Source: Marinomonas sp. SBI8L (GTDB lineage: Bacteria > Pseudomonadota > Gammaproteobacteria > Pseudomonadales > Marinomonadaceae). Taken from it: a stretch of DNA of 64,000 nt. A model generated the notes under the pieces. It did not search any database, was not told where the DNA came from, and was given only the letters and a program-made list of their open reading frames with translations. Location: positions 62,001 through 126,000 of the forward strand of contig NZ_JSEO01000004.1 of assembly GCF_001624705.1 (NCBI RefSeq), in the 5' to 3' direction. Of the stretch, positions 63,358 to 64,000 are shown in pieces (within the stretch, counting starts at the first letter, position 1; every line of letters starts with the position of its first letter). The position numbers and the translations under genes were made by a program.

Positions 63358-64000
63358 TTAGTTATTAACCGCTTCGTCTCCTTTCTCTAATACCATAAGC
63401 GGCGCAGCTTCTCCTTTCATAGAGTTTGCATCCATAACTACTTTTGCTACGTCACCACGTGACGGCAAGTCATACATACAATCTAATAAAGCAGACTCTA
63501 GGATACTTCTCAATCCACGTGCACCCGTTTTACGCTCAAGCGCTAACTCAGCGGCTGCTTGCAAAGATTCAGCTGTAAACTCAAGCTCAACACCCTCTAA
63601 TTCAAACAAGTGTTGATACTGCTTAGTTAAAGCATTTTTTGGCTCACTCAGAATAGTGATAAGCGCAGCTTCATCCAATTCAGCTAGAGTAGCCACCACA
63701 GGCAAACGGCCAACGAATTCAGGAATCAAACCAAACTTAACTAAATCTTCAGTTTCAACATTATGAACAGTTTCAGAGAAGACTTTATCTTCTTCTTTAC
63801 TCTTCACAACGGCCGAGAAACCAATACTACCTTTTTCTGTTCTATCACTAATAACACGATCAAGACCGGCAAAAGCACCACCACAAATAAACAAGATATT
63901 TGAAGTATCTACTTGCAAGAACTCCTGCTGAGGATGTTTACGTCCACCTTGAGGAGGTACAGATGCAACCGTACCTTCAATCAGCTTAAGCAATGCTTGC
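63358..64000 (-). CDS. clpX: ATP-dependent Clp protease ATP-binding subunit ClpX (C-terminal part)
   Basis: Unfoldase that feeds substrates to ClpP. The last about 213 residues are present and the N-terminus lies beyond the window end. The edge reads [19 protein letters not shown] (the pore-2 loop region), followed by [22 protein letters not shown] (ClpX sensor 1), [17 protein letters not shown] and [10 protein letters not shown]-like [12 protein letters not shown] (sensor 2 Arg). All conserved. It lies directly upstream of lon as in most gammaproteobacteria; clpP is expected further on. Confidence 0.97.
   Translation of the reverse strand, partial: QALLKLIEGTVASVPPQGGRKHPQQEFLQVDTSNILFICGGAFAGLDRVISDRTEKGSIGFSAVVKSKEEDKVFSETVHNVETEDLVKFGLIPEFVGRLPVVATLAELDEAALITILSEPKNALTKQYQHLFELEGVELEFTAESLQAAAELALERKTGARGLRSILESALLDCMYDLPSRGDVAKVVMDANSMKGEAAPLMVLEKGDEAVNN

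Overview
The window looks like chromosomal DNA of a low-GC marine gammaproteobacterium of the Oceanospirillales, most like Marinomonas or a close relative. This rests on the gene repertoire (clpX-lon-hupB-tRNA-Asp-ppiD block, rmf next to rlmKL, TAXI-type TRAP transport, a vibriolysin-like protease, many GGDEF/PAS proteins) and on AT-rich intergenic DNA. It is an inference; no rRNA or other marker gene is present. I saw no prophage, CRISPR array, integron or complete insertion sequence. Gene density is high and coding regions look intact.

Layout. 1-6773: a minus-strand cluster of two paralogous M81 (MlrC-like) metallopeptidases, a family-5 peptide-type binding protein and an ABC permease cut by the window edge, with a divergent HTH regulator. 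6910-13682: OmpW, a secreted M4 protease with repeated IIGQS pentapeptides, a 2OG-Fe(II) oxygenase-like protein, a Tat-exported PhoX-type phosphatase and a tandem His-rich metal-binding protein. 13782-19303: a small ORF, a rhombotarget-type lipoprotein, an ABC exporter, a Bcr/CflA exporter and a HopJ-family protein. 19492-26963: a complete regulated uptake module made of a TAXI-TRAP transporter, a sensor kinase with a periplasmic binding domain and an NtrC-class regulator; a sigma-54 promoter and repeated palindromic sites lie in the divergent intergenic region. 27168-32541: a small membrane protein, a diguanylate cyclase, an FMN glutamate synthase-like protein, a 270-bp element with terminal inverted repeats, a soluble PAS-PAS chemoreceptor (BdlA-like) and a small ORF. 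32542-38294: a candidate small-RNA unit, a TyrR-like regulator with a degraded ATPase core translationally coupled to a ROK repressor, a divergent AGE-family epimerase and a LysR regulator.

38377-50130 is mostly housekeeping: carbonic anhydrase, rlmA, a GGDEF-EAL protein, DUF1853/YqcC/DUF3549 proteins, purU, rlmKL, rmf, pyrD and a DUF2835 protein. 50240-57239 is a six-gene MoxR/DUF58/DUF4381/BatA/BatB-TPR/BatD operon, followed by a Dyp-type peroxidase. 57285-64000 ends in the ppiD, tRNA-Asp, hupB, lon and clpX proteostasis block, with clpX cut by the window edge.

I found no wholly unprecedented multi-gene system. The most distinctive observations are the IIGQS repeats bracketing the protease propeptide, the self-contained sigma-54 TAXI-TRAP circuit, the M81 pair tied to a peptide-type importer, the ROK/TyrR-like regulator pair with a broken ATPase, and the 270-bp inverted-repeat element.
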